Below, piece after piece: positions 8,444-16,517 of a DNA stretch of 26,926 bases. Source of the stretch: an uncultured Lachnospiraceae bacterium (GTDB lineage: Bacteria; Bacillota; Clostridia; Lachnospirales; Lachnospiraceae). A model generated the notes under the pieces. That model was not told the DNA's origin. It saw nothing but the letters and a program-made list of their open reading frames with translations, and searched no databases. Numbering within the stretch: position 1 is the first letter of the stretch; each line of letters opens with the position of its first letter. The position numbers were made by a program, and so were the translations under genes. The stretch lies in assembly GCA_910584115.1 (NCBI GenBank), contig CAJTYN010000024.1:1-26926 (forward strand). The letters run 5' to 3'.

Positions 8444-10089
8444 TTTCGATCTTTCTCCTCTCGATCATATTCTCGTTCTCCTCCCGTTCTCTCTGGCAGA
8501 TCGTCTCTGATCGGCAGACGGATGGAAGGCAACGGCCTCCCCTGTTCATCATAATCCTCCCGGTGACGGTCGTACTTTGCCGGATCTCGGATGATCTTCC
8601 ACGCCGACCCCATGAAGAGGACCATCAAAAAGCAAGAAAAGAAACCGCCGATATCGGCCAGCATCTTCATCCCATTGATGTTAAAGGCGATCAGCATGAT
8701 CAGGCACAAGACCCCGACCGTCGCTCCCCAGAATACCTTCAGTCCCACCGGCGATTCCGTATCCTCTTCAGTCAGCCCGGCCGTACACAAGCTGGCCATC
8801 GCGTTGGTGTTGGAATCCGCCGACGTCACATAGGACATGAACGCCGTCAGCAAAAATACGGGGACGATGATCACCGCAAAGGGCATCTGCTCTAACACCT
8901 CATAAGCCACCGCCGCGATCCCGCTGCGCTCCATAGCCGCTCCGATCCCTGCCCCGTCCAGCTCGAACTTGATGGAGGTCCCGGAAAATAAGGCCATCCA
9001 GACGACACTGAACAGGGACGGGATCAAAAAGACGGCGCCCAGCGTCTCCCTGACCGTATACCCCCTGGAGATCTTCCCCAGGAAGACGGCAGAGAGGGGC
9101 ATCCAGGTAAAATACATGCACCAGTAGAACTGGGGCCACTGCAGGGACCATCCATCCCCCGCCGCCGTAGACGTCCACAGGCTGAGCTTGAAAAAGTCAC
9201 TGATATACGCCCCGAACCCCTCCACAGAGAGATTTAATATATAGGTCGTAGGACCCGCCAGAAAGATGAAGACACCGATGATCAGGTACGCCCAGGAATT
9301 CAAGGTGGACAGGTATGTGATCCCCCTTTTCAGCCCGCTGGATGCCGACAGGATAAAACACACGATGATCACGGCCCCGCAGATCCCCCAGCTCTTGGCG
9401 TCTGCCGCCACGGCGCCGCCCGTGACCCGCACGACGCCCTCGATCACCAAAAGGATCCCGCTGCCGAGGGTGGACGCCATACCCAGACAGATGCAGAAAA
9501 GACATACGCCGTCGATCGCGGTCATCCATCTGCCCGTCCGCTCTCTCCCCAGGAGAGGGACCAGCATGGAGCCGATGGAAAAGGGTTCTTGCATGTTGTA
9601 GAAGACGAAGGCGAAGAGGATACCCGCCAGGGCGTAGATCGCCATCGGCGTAAACGTCCACTCCAGGAAGATATTCTCCATCGCCCAGAGGATGGCCTCC
9701 CCGGAGAGAGGTCCCTGCGTCACATTGACCGGCGGGTTGTGTATGTGGGTGATCGGTTCCGCGCAGGCCCAGAGCATCAGCCCGGCCCCCATGACCGTGC
9801 AGAGCACGATCCATATATAATTCTTATATCCGATCATGGGCCGCGCCCGGGAGCCGCCGAACCGCACCTTGCCGATGGGCGAGAAGTAAACGACCAGTAC
9901 CAGGAGCAATGAAGCCAGCGAAACGGAATTCAGCATCCAGGCAAATCTCTCCAATATCCAGTGGATCGCCGTATCCATGACCGTCACGAACATCTCATAG
10001 TCCGTCAGGTTCAGGACCAGCATCGCCACGACCACGATCCATGGCGGGAGCAGCACCTTCCAGCGGATCTTATCCTTCTTCCTGCCCAT
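8440..10089 (-). CDS. BCCT-family betaine/carnitine/choline-type transporter
   Basis: This 549-aa protein is a 12-helix secondary transporter of the BCCT family (BetP, CaiT, OpuD), which carry quaternary ammonium compounds. Recognisable parts: MGAGLMLWACAEP at 100-112, corresponding to the family's substrate/ion-site helix, WPQFYWCMYFTW at 318-329, and the following GKISRGYTVRE at 338-348, nearly identical to the FLARISRGRTxRE loop of known members. The usual tryptophan-rich FYWAWW core is altered to FYWCMY, so specificity may differ from BetP or CaiT. The charged C-terminal tail of about 50 residues could be regulatory. The ATG at 10089 follows AAAGGGGTG. It lies 27 bp after the URO-D gene and overlaps the MFS gene by 4 bp. 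It probably imports the methylated amine used by the MttB-family enzyme. Confidence 0.93.
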   Translation of the reverse strand: MGRKKDKIRWKVLLPPWIVVVAMLVLNLTDYEMFVTVMDTAIHWILERFAWMLNSVSLASLLLVLVVYFSPIGKVRFGGSRARPMIGYKNYIWIVLCTVMGAGLMLWACAEPITHIHNPPVNVTQGPLSGEAILWAMENIFLEWTFTPMAIYALAGILFAFVFYNMQEPFSIGSMLVPLLGRERTGRWMTAIDGVCLFCICLGMASTLGSGILLVIEGVVRVTGGAVAADAKSWGICGAVIIVCFILSASSGLKRGITYLSTLNSWAYLIIGVFIFLAGPTTYILNLSVEGFGAYISDFFKLSLWTSTAAGDGWSLQWPQFYWCMYFTWMPLSAVFLGKISRGYTVRETLGAVFLIPSLFSVVWMALFSGTSIKFELDGAGIGAAMERSGIAAVAYEVLEQMPFAVIIVPVFLLTAFMSYVTSADSNTNAMASLCTAGLTEEDTESPVGLKVFWGATVGVLCLIMLIAFNINGMKMLADIGGFFSCFLMVLFMGSAWKIIRDPAKYDRHREDYDEQGRPLPSIRLPIRDDLPERTGGEREYDREEKDRK

Positions 10090-10116
10090 ACCCTTTTCAC
10101 CCCTTTCTGCCGCCTG

Positions 10117-11202
10117 CTATTTCCCACACAGGCGTTCTCTCGAATAACGGTAGACCTCATCGCTGAAGACTCTCGTCAGCGGATGGGGTGAATAATAATT
10201 ATCCATCAGGAACGGATTCCCGTACCGGATCATCTTGTCCACATAGGCCCGCGCGGCCTTAATCTGCTCTTCTTCCGGCGCGTCGGGAGCCGGCACATCC
10301 GGCGATGTGTGCATCAAGATCCGGTCGCCATACTGGGGCACCAATGTGTCAAAATCCAGGATGTACTGGCATTCCAGCATCTCGAATCCCGCCTCGATAT
10401 ACAGCGGGATCAGCGGATCGATCTTCCCGCAGCTATGGCATTCCGCGATCATCCCTTTGCTGTGGATGAAGTCCGTCACTTTTTTCATATAAGGTACGAC
10501 CATCTCCCGCAGCGTATCCGCCGAGAGGATGAGCCCCTGCTGATGGCCCCAGTCGTCGTGCAGGCACACCCCGTCGATCTTATCGCCGAACACATCCAGG
10601 TATTTCTCGATCAATACGATATAGAGGTCCGCCAGCTTATCAAAGAGCACCTTGACATCCTCCTGCTGCTCGTCATCGATCATGGCGATGGACGCGTTCT
10701 CAAAATCCATGAATGAGATCAGCCTCTCAAAAAATCCCGTGCAGATCACCACTTCCCAGAAATCCTTCTCCCGCATGACGACCTTCGCACTCTCTTTCGC
10801 GCTCTCCCAGTCCCAGGAGTCGATCACTTCCTTTGTGGGGAATACGACCTTTTCCTTCCATTCGCTGGCATCATCCAGCAGAGGATTTCCCGGTCTGGTG
10901 GTGGATCCGCCCACCTGGGGCACATATTCCCACTCGATTCCGAACATATCGACGCCGCCCAGCTCTTCGGGAGGGAGCTTCGCGTCGGATACATTTCCTT
11001 TCGCGGGGTTGTCCGGCACACACCTGGGGTACAGGTAACCGATGTCAAAAGTGGACGGGAGCCAGACGGGTTCCCCTTTCAGCGCCATGAGCAGATTCTC
11101 CCGCGGGGTGACCGGCGTATCATAGTCTGTCATCTCACAGCCAAACACGACCCTGGTCTTCCCTGTCTGTAATTCCTTTTCCTGAAATCCGTATGCAGCC
11201 AT
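10117..11202 (-). CDS. uroporphyrinogen decarboxylase (URO-D/MtaA-like) family protein
   Basis: This 361-aa protein has the URO-D fold used both by heme-pathway decarboxylases and by methylcobamide:thiol methyltransferases (MtaA, MtbA). Here a methyltransferase role fits the neighbourhood. Visible features: HDDWG at 215-219 and the zinc-type motif H256-S-C258 in CHSCGK. I see no obvious third cysteine in the C-terminal part where MtaA has one; the region instead reads NPFLMDNYYSPHP. It is the first gene of the operon with BCCT, MFS and MttB genes. The ATG at 11202 has AAGGAGG 9 bp upstream; the longer reading adds 12 residues that would start inside the AT-rich operator. It may move methyl groups between a corrinoid protein and an acceptor. 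That is inference; the acceptor is unknown. Confidence 0.85.
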   Translation of the reverse strand: MAAYGFQEKELQTGKTRVVFGCEMTDYDTPVTPRENLLMALKGEPVWLPSTFDIGYLYPRCVPDNPAKGNVSDAKLPPEELGGVDMFGIEWEYVPQVGGSTTRPGNPLLDDASEWKEKVVFPTKEVIDSWDWESAKESAKVVMREKDFWEVVICTGFFERLISFMDFENASIAMIDDEQQEDVKVLFDKLADLYIVLIEKYLDVFGDKIDGVCLHDDWGHQQGLILSADTLREMVVPYMKKVTDFIHSKGMIAECHSCGKIDPLIPLYIEAGFEMLECQYILDFDTLVPQYGDRILMHTSPDVPAPDAPEEEQIKAARAYVDKMIRYGNPFLMDNYYSPHPLTRVFSDEVYRYSRERLCGK

Positions 11203-11231
11203 CACTGTATACCTCCTTTTTCCGCGCATTT

Positions 11232-11271
11232 TGTACATATATAATTTTATGTATATATAATTTTATGTACA
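11232..11271. promoter_or_regulatory. AT-rich double operator at the amine operon promoter
   Basis: A 16-bp unit, ATATATAATTTTATGT, occurs twice in tandem (from 11237 and 11253). The whole 40 bp is bounded by TGTACATA and TATGTACA, which are perfect inverted repeats. It covers about -5 to +35 of the predicted transcript, an ideal place for repression. The best candidate binder is the TetR protein encoded at 11397-12077. Confidence 0.65.
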
Positions 11272-11272
11272 C

Positions 11273-11301
11273 ATAATATCATCGGCGCACCGGTATGTCA
11301 A
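11273..11301 (-). promoter_or_regulatory. promoter of the URO-D/BCCT/MFS/MttB operon
   Basis: On the minus strand a perfect -35 box TTGACA and a -10 box TATTAT (5/6) are separated by exactly 17 bp. The start codon is about 65 bp downstream of the predicted transcription start. Confidence 0.78.
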
Positions 11302-11322
11302 GCACTTTTATCAGCTCTGCAC

Positions 11323-11373
11323 AAAAAAGACACCGGCAGACGGAAGATCTCTCTTCTCTCTTACCGATGTCTT
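11323..11373 (-). terminator. intrinsic terminator after the DUF1538/PII/TetR operon
   Basis: On the minus strand AGACATCGG pairs with CCGGTGTCT (one G-U pair) around a purine-rich loop, followed at once by TTTTTT. It lies 23 bp past the TetR stop codon and just upstream of the next operon's promoter, so it separates the two transcription units. Confidence 0.8.
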
Positions 11374-11396
11374 CTATGATCTGTTCTTATCTGATC

Positions 11397-12077
11397 CTAT
11401 CTGGCCTGTCTGATCTGGAACCGGAATCTGTCCACTGATACTTCCACCTGGTTCGTCAGCAGTTCGGCCTGCAGCATCTTCGCCCCGTAAGTCTCTGAGG
11501 GGATGTTCATCAGATGACTATAGATGGTGATATAGTCCGTCACCGCCACATCCACCGGCAACCGCTCGTAATTGCGGCAGATGTGGAGGGAATAGGTATC
11601 CTTCATCCCGTCGAAGACCGCCAAGAGCCCCTCCCGCAGAGTGCTATCCTGGATGTATTCATCGTCAAAAAAATCGATGATCGCATCGTAGTATCTCCGA
11701 TATCCTTCCTGGAGGCTGGCGGGATCTTTTGCCAGGACGCCGTTTAAGCAGCACGCCTCGATAAAATCGCGGAAATGCGCATCCTCATACAGCAGCCTGA
11801 AATACAGAAAATCACTGATAAAAAACCGGGTCAGGGTGTCCTCCCCGGCAAAATCCCGCTCGATCCGCCCCATCATCTCGATCATCACATCCTGGAAGAC
11901 CGTATTTGCCAGCACGTTCTTCGTCTTATAATAGTAGACGATCAGCCCCTGGTTCACATCCGCCATCCGCCCGATATCCTTGAACGTGGTCTTTGCAAAT
12001 CCCCTGGTGTAAAAAAGCTCCCTGCAGGCGCTCAAGATCTTCGCCTTCGTCTCCAAGCCATTTCCATAGTTCGCCAT
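11397..12077 (-). CDS. TetR-family transcriptional regulator
   Basis: This 226-aa regulator has a TetR DNA-binding domain near residues 10-57: KILSACRELFYTRGFAKTTF, then DVNQGLIVYYYKTKNVL. The C-terminal domain is helical with many aromatic residues and has no recognisable ligand signature. The ATG at 12077 was chosen because the fold starts there. Its GAGGAG is only 2 bases from the ATG, so initiation may be weak or coupled to the PII-like gene 31 bp upstream. It is the last gene of the DUF1538/PII-like operon and lies just before the amine operon. The AT-rich repeat at 11232-11271 makes that operon its most likely target. No similar repeat is seen upstream of the DUF1538 gene. Confidence 0.9.
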   Translation of the reverse strand: MANYGNGLETKAKILSACRELFYTRGFAKTTFKDIGRMADVNQGLIVYYYKTKNVLANTVFQDVMIEMMGRIERDFAGEDTLTRFFISDFLYFRLLYEDAHFRDFIEACCLNGVLAKDPASLQEGYRRYYDAIIDFFDDEYIQDSTLREGLLAVFDGMKDTYSLHICRNYERLPVDVAVTDYITIYSHLMNIPSETYGAKMLQAELLTNQVEVSVDRFRFQIRQAR

Positions 12078-12108
12078 AACTCCTCTTTTTAAGCCCTTTC
12101 GATCCCAT

Positions 12109-12804
12109 TCAGTCCAGACCGACGATCCCATCCACTGGCAGCGACAGCACGACCCCATGGGCTTCGCTGTGCATCCCGCACTGCTCGCAGACCGCCTGCA
12201 TGATGGGTTTCTTGTCTTCTTTTTTTGCGAGGATCAGGACTGTCTCCCGCTCCTGCTGCACGCGGATCCCCCAGAACTTCATCGCCTCTCCGTTCCCGAC
12301 CCGTCTGCTGTGGAATACCGTGCCGCCGGAGGCGCCCATGGGCCTGGCGGCATCCATCACTTCTTCACTGAATCCCTGATCCACGATCACCACGATCAGG
12401 CTGTATCCATCCTCTATCATCTCAGACTCATACCTTCCTAAACATATTTGTGATCCCTCCGGCTGCAATGCCTCCGCCAGTCTGACGACACGCTTGCTGC
12501 CGCTGGACATGGCGATGGTAAACGCGATCCCGCTGCCGGGCTGGCCCAGATGGAGTTTTTTCTGCAGCTTGACCAGCATGGCGTCCGCAAAAGCCTTCGG
12601 CAGTATGCTGACCAGTATATGCTTTTCTTCCCCGCAGAGTCCCAGGGTATCCATGATCTCACTGGTAGCCGTGCCCTTGCCGTGAAAAACGTACTGGACG
12701 GGGACACCGCCTTCTTTAAAAAGGCCGATCCCTTTGTGCACCAGTTTCGGCGTGGCGATGAGAAATAACATACGAAAAGCCGGACTTTTTTGATCAGCCG
12801 TCAT
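12109..12804 (-). CDS. tandem PII-like signalling protein, partner of DUF1538
   Basis: This 231-aa protein looks like two PII-type ferredoxin-like domains in tandem. The first (about 12-110) starts MLFLIATPKLVHKGIGLFK and includes HGKGTATSEIMDTLG. The second (about 130-231) starts YSLIVVIVDQGFSEEVMDAA and includes GASGGTVFHSRRVG and ends with VLSLPVDGIVGL, like the C-terminal strand of PII proteins. Classical PII proteins have one domain of about 112 aa and bind adenine nucleotides. A ligand-sensing role controlling the DUF1538 membrane protein is inferred from gene order. The ATG at 12804 was chosen because GAGGAGG lies 9 bp upstream; ATGs at 12810 and 12828 are badly spaced or lie before that site. 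It overlaps the DUF1538 gene by 11 bp. Confidence 0.82.
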   Translation of the reverse strand: MTADQKSPAFRMLFLIATPKLVHKGIGLFKEGGVPVQYVFHGKGTATSEIMDTLGLCGEEKHILVSILPKAFADAMLVKLQKKLHLGQPGSGIAFTIAMSSGSKRVVRLAEALQPEGSQICLGRYESEMIEDGYSLIVVIVDQGFSEEVMDAARPMGASGGTVFHSRRVGNGEAMKFWGIRVQQERETVLILAKKEDKKPIMQAVCEQCGMHSEAHGVVLSLPVDGIVGLD

Positions 12805-14233
12805 CTTCATGATCCTCCTCAAAATCAAGTATATCGTCGGCCTCTCCGCCCATATCCCAAGAGAGAGCCTCCTGTGCTGTTGTCTTTTCCATCTTGTTCA
12901 ACTTATACTGGTAATACAGCCCCATGATCTGGACGGCGATCAGGGGCGTCAGCGCCACCAGCGCCACGACGCCGAACGCGTCCGCCATGATGTTCCCGCC
13001 CAGAGCCTGACAGGCCCCGATGCTCAATGGGAGCAGGAATGTGGTGGTCATCGGCCCGCTGGCCACGCCGCCCGAGTCGAAAGCGATACCCACGAACATC
13101 TTAGGGACGATCCTTGAGAGGATCAGGGCTGCGATATACCCGGGGATGATGATCCAATGGATCGGCAGCCCGGTCAATATGCGCAGCATGGCCAGCCCCA
13201 CGCTGACCGATACGCCGATGGAGAGACAGCGGTTCATGGACTTTGCCGAGACTGCGTCGTTGGTCACGCCCTGCACCTGATGGTTGAGCACCTGTATGGC
13301 AGGCTCCGCCTTGACGATGTAATACCCGATCAGCATCCCGATCGGGACCAGAAGCCCTCTCCAAGGGGCCGAGGCGATATCATTTCCCAGCGAAGCGCCC
13401 ACCGGGGAAAACCCCACGTTTACCCCGCACATAAATAAGACCAGGCCGATATACGTATAACAGAAACCCACCAGCACACGCTTCACCTGGCGCCGCTGGT
13501 AGCGGTGGGTGAGCAGCTGGAAGATGACGAAGACCGCCGCCACAGGGATAAATGAGACAAAGACCTCCCTCACATAAGGAGGCAGGCGCACGAGAAATTC
13601 CCTGACCACATCCCGTGTGGTCTCCACTTCCGCCACCGCGGCCAGCGCATAGGCAGTCTCGCCCGTGTCATAGAAGCTCCCCAGGATCAGGACCGCCAGG
13701 ATCGGGCCGATGCTTGAGAGAGCCACCAGACCGAAACTGTCGCTGTATGCGTTCTTATCACCCCTGACCGAGGACATGCCCACACCCATGGCCATGATGA
13801 ACGGGACGGTCATCGGCCCGGTGGTCACGCCGCCGGAATCGAAAGCCACCGCCAGAAAATCATCCGGGATGAAAAAAGACAGCAGGATCAGCACGCTGTA
13901 CAGCACGATCAGGATCGTGGAGAGGTCTACCTGGAACAGTATACGCAGGATCGCCACCGCCAGGAAGATCCCCACGCCCACCGCCACCGTCCAGATCAGG
14001 ATATGGTTGGGGACGGACGGGACCTGCTCCGCCAGCACCTGCAGGTCCGGTTCGGAGAGCGTGATGATCGCTCCCATGACAAATCCGATCAGGAGGATCG
14101 CCGCTATGTACCGGACCTTCGCGATCTGGACACCGATCCCTTCTCCCAGCGGGGTCATGGACATCCCGGCCCCCATCTGGAAAAATCCCATCCCGACCAC
14201 CAGCATCACCGCCCCCGTGATGAACATGACCAT
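12794..14233 (-). CDS. DUF1538 membrane protein (5' end frameshifted)
   Basis: This is a membrane protein of two DUF1538 repeats. Each repeat holds AFDSGGV-x-x-GPMT (residues 130-141 and 384-395 counted from the ATG at 14233) and an EP-x-x-QVL segment (61-67 and 310-316). Members of the family (UmpAB of Halomonas, from memory) have been reported as Na+(Li+,K+)/H+ antiporters. The first ATG of this frame, at 14233, lacks a good ribosome binding site and cuts off the first helix. The expected N-terminus is encoded at 14234-14351 in another frame, separated by a T7 tract at 14324-14330. Removing one T would join them into a 518-aa protein. So the gene is a frameshift mutant, phase variable, rescued by slippage, or misread in sequencing. 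The C-terminal tail is acidic (DDILDFEEDHEDDG). The PII-like gene overlaps its 3' end. Confidence 0.85.
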   Translation of the reverse strand: MVMFITGAVMLVVGMGFFQMGAGMSMTPLGEGIGVQIAKVRYIAAILLIGFVMGAIITLSEPDLQVLAEQVPSVPNHILIWTVAVGVGIFLAVAILRILFQVDLSTILIVLYSVLILLSFFIPDDFLAVAFDSGGVTTGPMTVPFIMAMGVGMSSVRGDKNAYSDSFGLVALSSIGPILAVLILGSFYDTGETAYALAAVAEVETTRDVVREFLVRLPPYVREVFVSFIPVAAVFVIFQLLTHRYQRRQVKRVLVGFCYTYIGLVLFMCGVNVGFSPVGASLGNDIASAPWRGLLVPIGMLIGYYIVKAEPAIQVLNHQVQGVTNDAVSAKSMNRCLSIGVSVSVGLAMLRILTGLPIHWIIIPGYIAALILSRIVPKMFVGIAFDSGGVASGPMTTTFLLPLSIGACQALGGNIMADAFGVVALVALTPLIAVQIMGLYYQYKLNKMEKTTAQEALSWDMGGEADDILDFEEDHEDDG

Positions 14234-14351
14234 CGTTCCCAGCTCCAGGGGGACCAGGAATATGCTGATCAGCAGGACGATCCCTGTGATGGGCAGGACC
14301 GCTGACAGGGACTCCTGTATCTCTTTTTTTAATTTCTGGTTCAGAATACAT
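14234..14351 (-). pseudogene. detached N-terminal segment of the DUF1538 gene (frameshift at T7, 14324-14330)
   Basis: An ATG at 14351, preceded by GGGAGCGAGGTG, starts MYSEPEIKK and then meets the T7 tract (A7 in the mRNA). After it, the ATG frame runs into an unrelated reading that stops at 13860. In the other frame, 14321-14234 encodes EIQESLSAVLP, then a hydrophobic helix ending in VPLELGT, and continues into the DUF1538 protein. The second repeat has an equivalent segment (VREVFVSFIPVAAVFVIF), so the first helix belongs to the protein. Confidence 0.75.
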
Positions 14352-14368
14352 CACCTCGCTCCCCATCC

Positions 14369-14397
14369 ATCATACACTGCCTGCCCAAAAAAGTCCA
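14369..14397 (-). promoter_or_regulatory. possible promoter of the DUF1538 operon
   Basis: On the minus strand TGGACT (4/6 to TTGACA) and TATGAT (5/6) are 17 bp apart. The predicted start lies about 11 bp upstream of the ATG at 14351, a short but workable leader. Confidence 0.42.
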
Positions 14398-14429
14398 CTA
14401 TTCCGCCGAAATATCCGGCTCGATCTTTT

Positions 14430-16505
14430 CTATTTTTTCTCTGTGGACAAGAAATTCTTGCTGGTCTTTACGATCACGCCGTCGAACAGCATGAACATGG
14501 CTGGGAGCACCAGGATGACCACCGCCATACTGATCAGCGCCCCTCTGGATAACAGCGTACAGATGGAACTGATCATATCCACTTTGGAATAGCATGTCAC
14601 GCCGAAGGTGGCCGCAAAGAAGCTGAGCCCGCTGGTGATGATCGACATGATGCACGCTTTGTGGGCCGTGATGACCGCGTCTTTTTTTCCGCTGCCGCCC
14701 TGCCGTTCTTTCTGATAGCGGCTGGTCATGACGATCGCGTAATCCACCGTCGCTCCCAGCTGGATCGTCCCGATCACGATGCTGGCCACGAAGGGCAGTT
14801 CCGTCCCCTGATAAAACGGCACGGCCATATTGACCGCGATCGCAAATTCGATGACCGCCACCAGCAGCACCGGCAGGGAGAAGGACTTAAATACGATCAT
14901 GATGATCACGAAGATCGCCGCCATGGAAGCGATGTTCACATTGCGCAGATCGATGTCGGTCACGTCCTGCAGGTCTTTCATGAGGGGCGCCTCCCCGATC
15001 ACCATGGCTTTTTTATCATAGTCTTTGACGATCTGATCGATCGCGCCGATCTGAGCGTTGACCTCGGGCGTCGCGGACTGGTAGGAGGAACAGATGAACG
15101 CCAGCTCGAAATTGTCGCTCTGGAGCATCTCCTTTGCCCTATCCGGGATCATGGACTCGGGGATGGACGGTCCGAAGAGGCTGCTCGCCCCGATGGTCCA
15201 CTTCACGCCCTCCACGTCCTCGATGTCCTCGATCATCCCGCGCTTCTCTTTGCCGCCTAAGTCTTTTGGCATCATGACCATGTGGATGGTGCTCATGTCG
15301 AAATCATCTTTCAGCTTGTCATTGGCCACATTCGAGGGGAGATCCGCCGGAAGGGACCGGGCGATGTCGTAATAGATCTTCGTATGGCTGTTCCCATACA
15401 CGCCGGGGACCAGCAAGATCAAAAAAATCGCGAGCCACAGCTTATAATGCTTCGTGATGAACCCGGAGATCCCGTCCAGGCTGGGGATGACCGGCTTGTG
15501 CTTCGTCTTCCCGATGGCTTTGTCAAAGACCAGGATCATGGCCGGGAGCAGGGTCACACAACAGATGACCCCGATGACCACGCCCTTGGCCATGACCACG
15601 CCCAGGTCGCGCCCCAACGCGAATGTCATGAAACACAGGGCCGCAAACCCGGCGACCGTGGTGACCGAACTGCCCACGATGGACTTAAATGTGCTGGCGA
15701 TCGCATGGCCCATGGCCTCGTTCTTGTCGTCCTTGTATATCTCTTTATTTTCCTCGTAGCTGTTCAGCAGGAAGATGGAATAGTCCATGGTCACGCCCAG
15801 CTGCAAGATCGCGGTCAGCGCCTGCGTCACGTAGGAGATCTCTCCTAAGAAGATGTTGCTCCCCAGATTGTACAGGATGGAGATCCCGATACTGAGCAGG
15901 AAGAACACCGGCACCAGGTAGGAATCCATCGTCAACTGCAGGACCAGGAACGACAGGATGGCCGCGATCGCCACGTAGATCGGCAGTTCTTTGAGGCACA
16001 GATCCTTGATATCCGTTACCACGCCGGACATGCCGCTGATGAAGCATTGTCTGCCGACCAGCTTACGCATCTCGGTCACGGCCTCCATGGCCTCATCCGA
16101 GGATGTGGTGTTGTCAAAGAGCGCGATCATCATGGTCGCGTCGCCCTTGAAAAATCCTTCCCGCAGTCTCTTCGGGATCATCTCCACCGGGACGGTGATG
16201 TCCACGGCGTCGTCGTACCAGAGGACATCTTTCACATGGGGAACGCCGGTGAACGCCTCTTTTAGCTCCTGTACGTCTTTCAGCGCCATATCCTCCACCA
16301 CGACCATGGAAAACGCCCCCATGCCGAACTCATCCACCATGATGTCCTGGCCCTCTACGGTCTCCAGGCTCTCTGGCAGGTAACTGAGCAGGTCGTAGTT
16401 GACCCTGGTCTTGATGATGCCGATCACCGACGGGACCAGCAGCAGAACGCCGATGAGCAAGATCAAAAAACGATGTTTCGCGATCCATCTGCCCGTTTTT
16501 ACCAA
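14430..16505 (-). CDS. MMPL/RND-family exporter
   Basis: This 691-aa membrane protein is an RND-superfamily exporter of the MMPL type. It has two matching halves, each with one helix, an extracytoplasmic domain and five helices. The half-specific motifs are LGVTMDYSIFLLNSYEE in the first half and LGATVDYAIVMTSRYQ in the second, containing the aspartates typical of proton relay. Relatives move lipids or amphipathic drugs using the proton gradient. I chose the TTG at 16505 because a perfect AGGAGG lies 7 bp upstream. The GTG at 16514 is inside that ribosome binding site. The stop of the heptad-repeat gene is 12 bp upstream, so the two are cotranscribed. The TetR at 19647-20267 and its operators very likely control it. 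Confidence 0.92.
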   Translation of the reverse strand: MVKTGRWIAKHRFLILLIGVLLLVPSVIGIIKTRVNYDLLSYLPESLETVEGQDIMVDEFGMGAFSMVVVEDMALKDVQELKEAFTGVPHVKDVLWYDDAVDITVPVEMIPKRLREGFFKGDATMMIALFDNTTSSDEAMEAVTEMRKLVGRQCFISGMSGVVTDIKDLCLKELPIYVAIAAILSFLVLQLTMDSYLVPVFFLLSIGISILYNLGSNIFLGEISYVTQALTAILQLGVTMDYSIFLLNSYEENKEIYKDDKNEAMGHAIASTFKSIVGSSVTTVAGFAALCFMTFALGRDLGVVMAKGVVIGVICCVTLLPAMILVFDKAIGKTKHKPVIPSLDGISGFITKHYKLWLAIFLILLVPGVYGNSHTKIYYDIARSLPADLPSNVANDKLKDDFDMSTIHMVMMPKDLGGKEKRGMIEDIEDVEGVKWTIGASSLFGPSIPESMIPDRAKEMLQSDNFELAFICSSYQSATPEVNAQIGAIDQIVKDYDKKAMVIGEAPLMKDLQDVTDIDLRNVNIASMAAIFVIIMIVFKSFSLPVLLVAVIEFAIAVNMAVPFYQGTELPFVASIVIGTIQLGATVDYAIVMTSRYQKERQGGSGKKDAVITAHKACIMSIITSGLSFFAATFGVTCYSKVDMISSICTLLSRGALISMAVVILVLPAMFMLFDGVIVKTSKNFLSTEKK

Positions 16506-16517
16506 AAGACTCACCTC

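Noticed and set aside
10117..11202. Heme-pathway uroporphyrinogen decarboxylase (HemE)
   Set aside because: It carries the H-x-C motif of methyltransferase-type relatives and sits in a transport/methyltransferase operon, not with heme genes.
14398..14430. Terminator after the MMPL gene
   Set aside because: Only a 4-bp GCCG/CGGC stem is visible, and the T6 run is some 20 bases away.
13710..14552. Open frame of 280 codons on the plus strand opposite the DUF1538 and MMPL gene ends
   Set aside because: It spans two genes antisense, has low-complexity composition and no ribosome binding site.
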